From an uncultured bacterium (GTDB lineage: Bacteria > Bacillota > Clostridia > Lachnospirales > Lachnospiraceae): a stretch of DNA of 14,388 nt. The notes beneath the pieces were generated by a model. It worked only from the letters and a program-made list of their open reading frames with translations. It made no database searches and had not been told where the DNA came from. Where the stretch lies: positions 1 through 14,388 of the forward strand of contig CAMUHA010000075.1 of assembly GCA_947088515.1 (NCBI GenBank), in the 5' to 3' direction. Both the position numbers and the translations under genes were made by a program. Below, piece by piece: positions 13,303 to 14,388 of this stretch. How positions within the stretch are numbered: position 1 is the first letter of the stretch; every line of letters begins with the position of its first letter.

Positions 13303-13964
13303 TGGATTTTCATTTCTGCCTTTTCCATATAATAACCGGAACCTGTAACTGTTATCCGCGCTCTTGCTGAAGTCGCCTCTGTCAGCGCCTTCTCCACCTC
13401 CTTTTGGCAATTGGCCGGAATACGGATATCAAACTCCACCTTATCTGTATATCTGGATGCAGCAATTTCAATCTGCCTGCTTCCCAGCAAATACTGAACT
13501 TTCCCCACATCAGTATAATCAATGCCTATCGTTATTTCCTTTCCATAAAGCATAGTTGCAATCCCAGCATCTGCAATCGCTGCCTGGGCTGCATTTGTAT
13601 AGGCTCTCACCAGTCCTCCTGTACCTAAAAGGGTTCCTCCAAAATATCTGGTAACTACTGCTGCCACATTCGTAACCCCGGCTCCCAAAAGCGCTTCCAG
13701 AATTGGCTTTCCTGCCGTTCCAGAAGGTTCCCCATCATCGCTGCACCTTGTAAGCTCCCTGTTTCTTCCTATTATAAATGCCGGACAGTTATGCCGGGCA
13801 TCATAATATTTCTTTTTTATTGTCTCAATAAATTCTGCTGCCTCTTTTTCCGATGTCACTGGCATAACATTCGCAATAAACCGTGATTTCTTTTCTTCAT
13901 ATTCTCCATGCCCCTGCCGATATACTACTTTATATGGAAGAAATTCATTTTCATTCCCCTGCAT
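13299..13964 (-). CDS. YigZ/IMPACT family protein
   Basis: A 221-aa member of the UPF0029/IMPACT family (E. coli YigZ, B. subtilis YvyE). The family is linked by homology to translation regulation in eukaryotes, but its bacterial role is not settled. The N-terminal domain shows EKKSRFIA (24-31), the conserved CSDDGEPSGTAGKP (74-87) and VTRYFGGTLLGTGGLVRAY (104-122). A C-terminal ferredoxin-like domain (about 143-210) follows. Length is normal. The start at 13964 is preceded by AAGAAGG. It is divergent from the penicillin-binding protein gene, and its stop codon overlaps the -35 box of mgtE, so it may be partly co-transcribed with mgtE. Confidence 0.95.
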   Translation of the reverse strand: MQGNENEFLPYKVVYRQGHGEYEEKKSRFIANVMPVTSEKEAAEFIETIKKKYYDARHNCPAFIIGRNRELTRCSDDGEPSGTAGKPILEALLGAGVTNVAAVVTRYFGGTLLGTGGLVRAYTNAAQAAIADAGIATMLYGKEITIGIDYTDVGKVQYLLGSRQIEIAASRYTDKVEFDIRIPANCQKEVEKALTEATSARARITVTGSGYYMEKAEMKIH

Positions 13965-14106
13965 ATTCTTTTACCTTCTTTATATTTCTTCTTATAATTC
14001 TGCTATTTCTGCTTCTTGAAGTTTAACACAACGGGGAATAATTGTGTATCAAATTGTGAATAATTCTTAATAAAACATAAAAAAACTTTATTTCGGTCCC
14101 ACATTT

Positions 14107-14115
14107 TGGTATACT
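14107..14115 (+). promoter_or_regulatory. Extended -10 promoter of the penicillin-binding protein gene
   Basis: TG at 14107-14108, one base, then TATACT (14110-14115) make an extended -10 element. The -35 region 17 nt upstream (TTTATT, 14087-14092) is weak, as expected for this promoter type. The predicted start near 14122 gives a leader of about 44 nt. Confidence 0.6.
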
Positions 14116-14165
14116 CTAAGTGTTCAGAATTTGAATATGATTTCAATCTACATGGAGGCATATAC

Positions 14166-14388
14166 ATGAACTATAGTAAAAAAGGGATACGTGCCAGACA
14201 AAAATCCCTGCATGCAACATCAACAAAACTTGGAAAGAAGCTGCTTCTGGCGGTATTAAATCTTTCCCTCCTTGCCATTATTGGCATAGGTATTATTGGC
14301 ATCAGCATGGCTTTTGGCATTTTTAAGGGAGTAATTGACACTGCTCCCAGTATTGAAAATGTCAAAGTCACACCTACTGGTTTTTCCA
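14166..14388 (+). CDS. Class A penicillin-binding protein, N-terminal part (cut by window edge)
   Basis: A frame opens at ATG 14166 behind GGAGG (14154-14158, 7 nt spacing) and runs uninterrupted through the window end, giving 74 complete codons. The visible part has a basic cytoplasmic tail (MNYSKKGIRARQKS), a single membrane helix (about 25-52), then an extracytoplasmic segment (GVIDTAPSIENVKVTPTGFS). That layout and the DTAP...I..V.VTPTG wording match N-termini of PBP1A-type bifunctional transglycosylase/transpeptidases in Clostridia. The catalytic domains lie beyond the window, so the assignment rests on the N-terminus alone. It would polymerise and cross-link peptidoglycan at the outer membrane face. 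Confidence 0.75.
   Translation, partial: MNYSKKGIRARQKSLHATSTKLGKKLLLAVLNLSLLAIIGIGIIGISMAFGIFKGVIDTAPSIENVKVTPTGFS

Overview
The window looks like chromosomal housekeeping DNA from a low-GC, Gram-positive anaerobe of the class Clostridia, most likely Lachnospiraceae. The support is a class III (Firmicutes-type) fructose-1,6-bisphosphatase, a YerC-type TrpR-like regulator, a lysine riboswitch on dapA, strong GGAGG ribosome-binding sites and AT-rich sigma-A-like promoters. The genus cannot be fixed by reading alone. There are no rRNA or tRNA genes, no insertion sequence, no phage genes and no CRISPR array.

Positions 1-2250 hold a terminator-like hairpin at the left edge, a DEDDh exonuclease with a C-terminal zinc ribbon (-), a small conserved-looking protein of unknown function (-), the TrpR-like yerC (+), and a membrane-anchored, apparently catalytically dead LytM/M23 protein (-). 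yerC and the LytM gene converge on a perfect 15-bp hairpin. Positions 2250-4500 hold a cold-shock protein with a structured leader and a strong terminator, a lone eukaryotic-type HisA (-), and a very low-complexity Asp/Asn/Thr/Gly lipoprotein (+).

Positions 4500-9550 form a minus-strand series: ssb-like tandem OB-fold protein, then dapA, dapB and fbp. dapA is preceded by a consensus promoter, a lysine riboswitch and an attenuator terminator, so lysine should shut off the dapA-dapB step of diaminopimelate/lysine synthesis. The dapA promoter lies inside the terminator hairpin of the upstream ssb-like gene. A pair of 28-29 nt REP-like palindromic repeats lies in the fbp leader.

Positions 9550-14388 hold typA/bipA (+) with its promoter and terminator, the Mg2+ channel mgtE (-), a candidate 36-codon leader ORF that overlaps the start of mgtE, a YigZ/IMPACT-family protein (-), and, cut by the right edge, the N-terminus of a class A penicillin-binding protein (+).

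No wholly new multi-gene system is visible. The most interesting items are regulatory: the terminator-embedded dapA promoter with its lysine riboswitch, the possible mgtE leader peptide, and the paired palindromic repeats. Three proteins also stand out: eukaryotic-type HisA, the tandem OB-fold SSB-like protein and the compositionally extreme lipoprotein.
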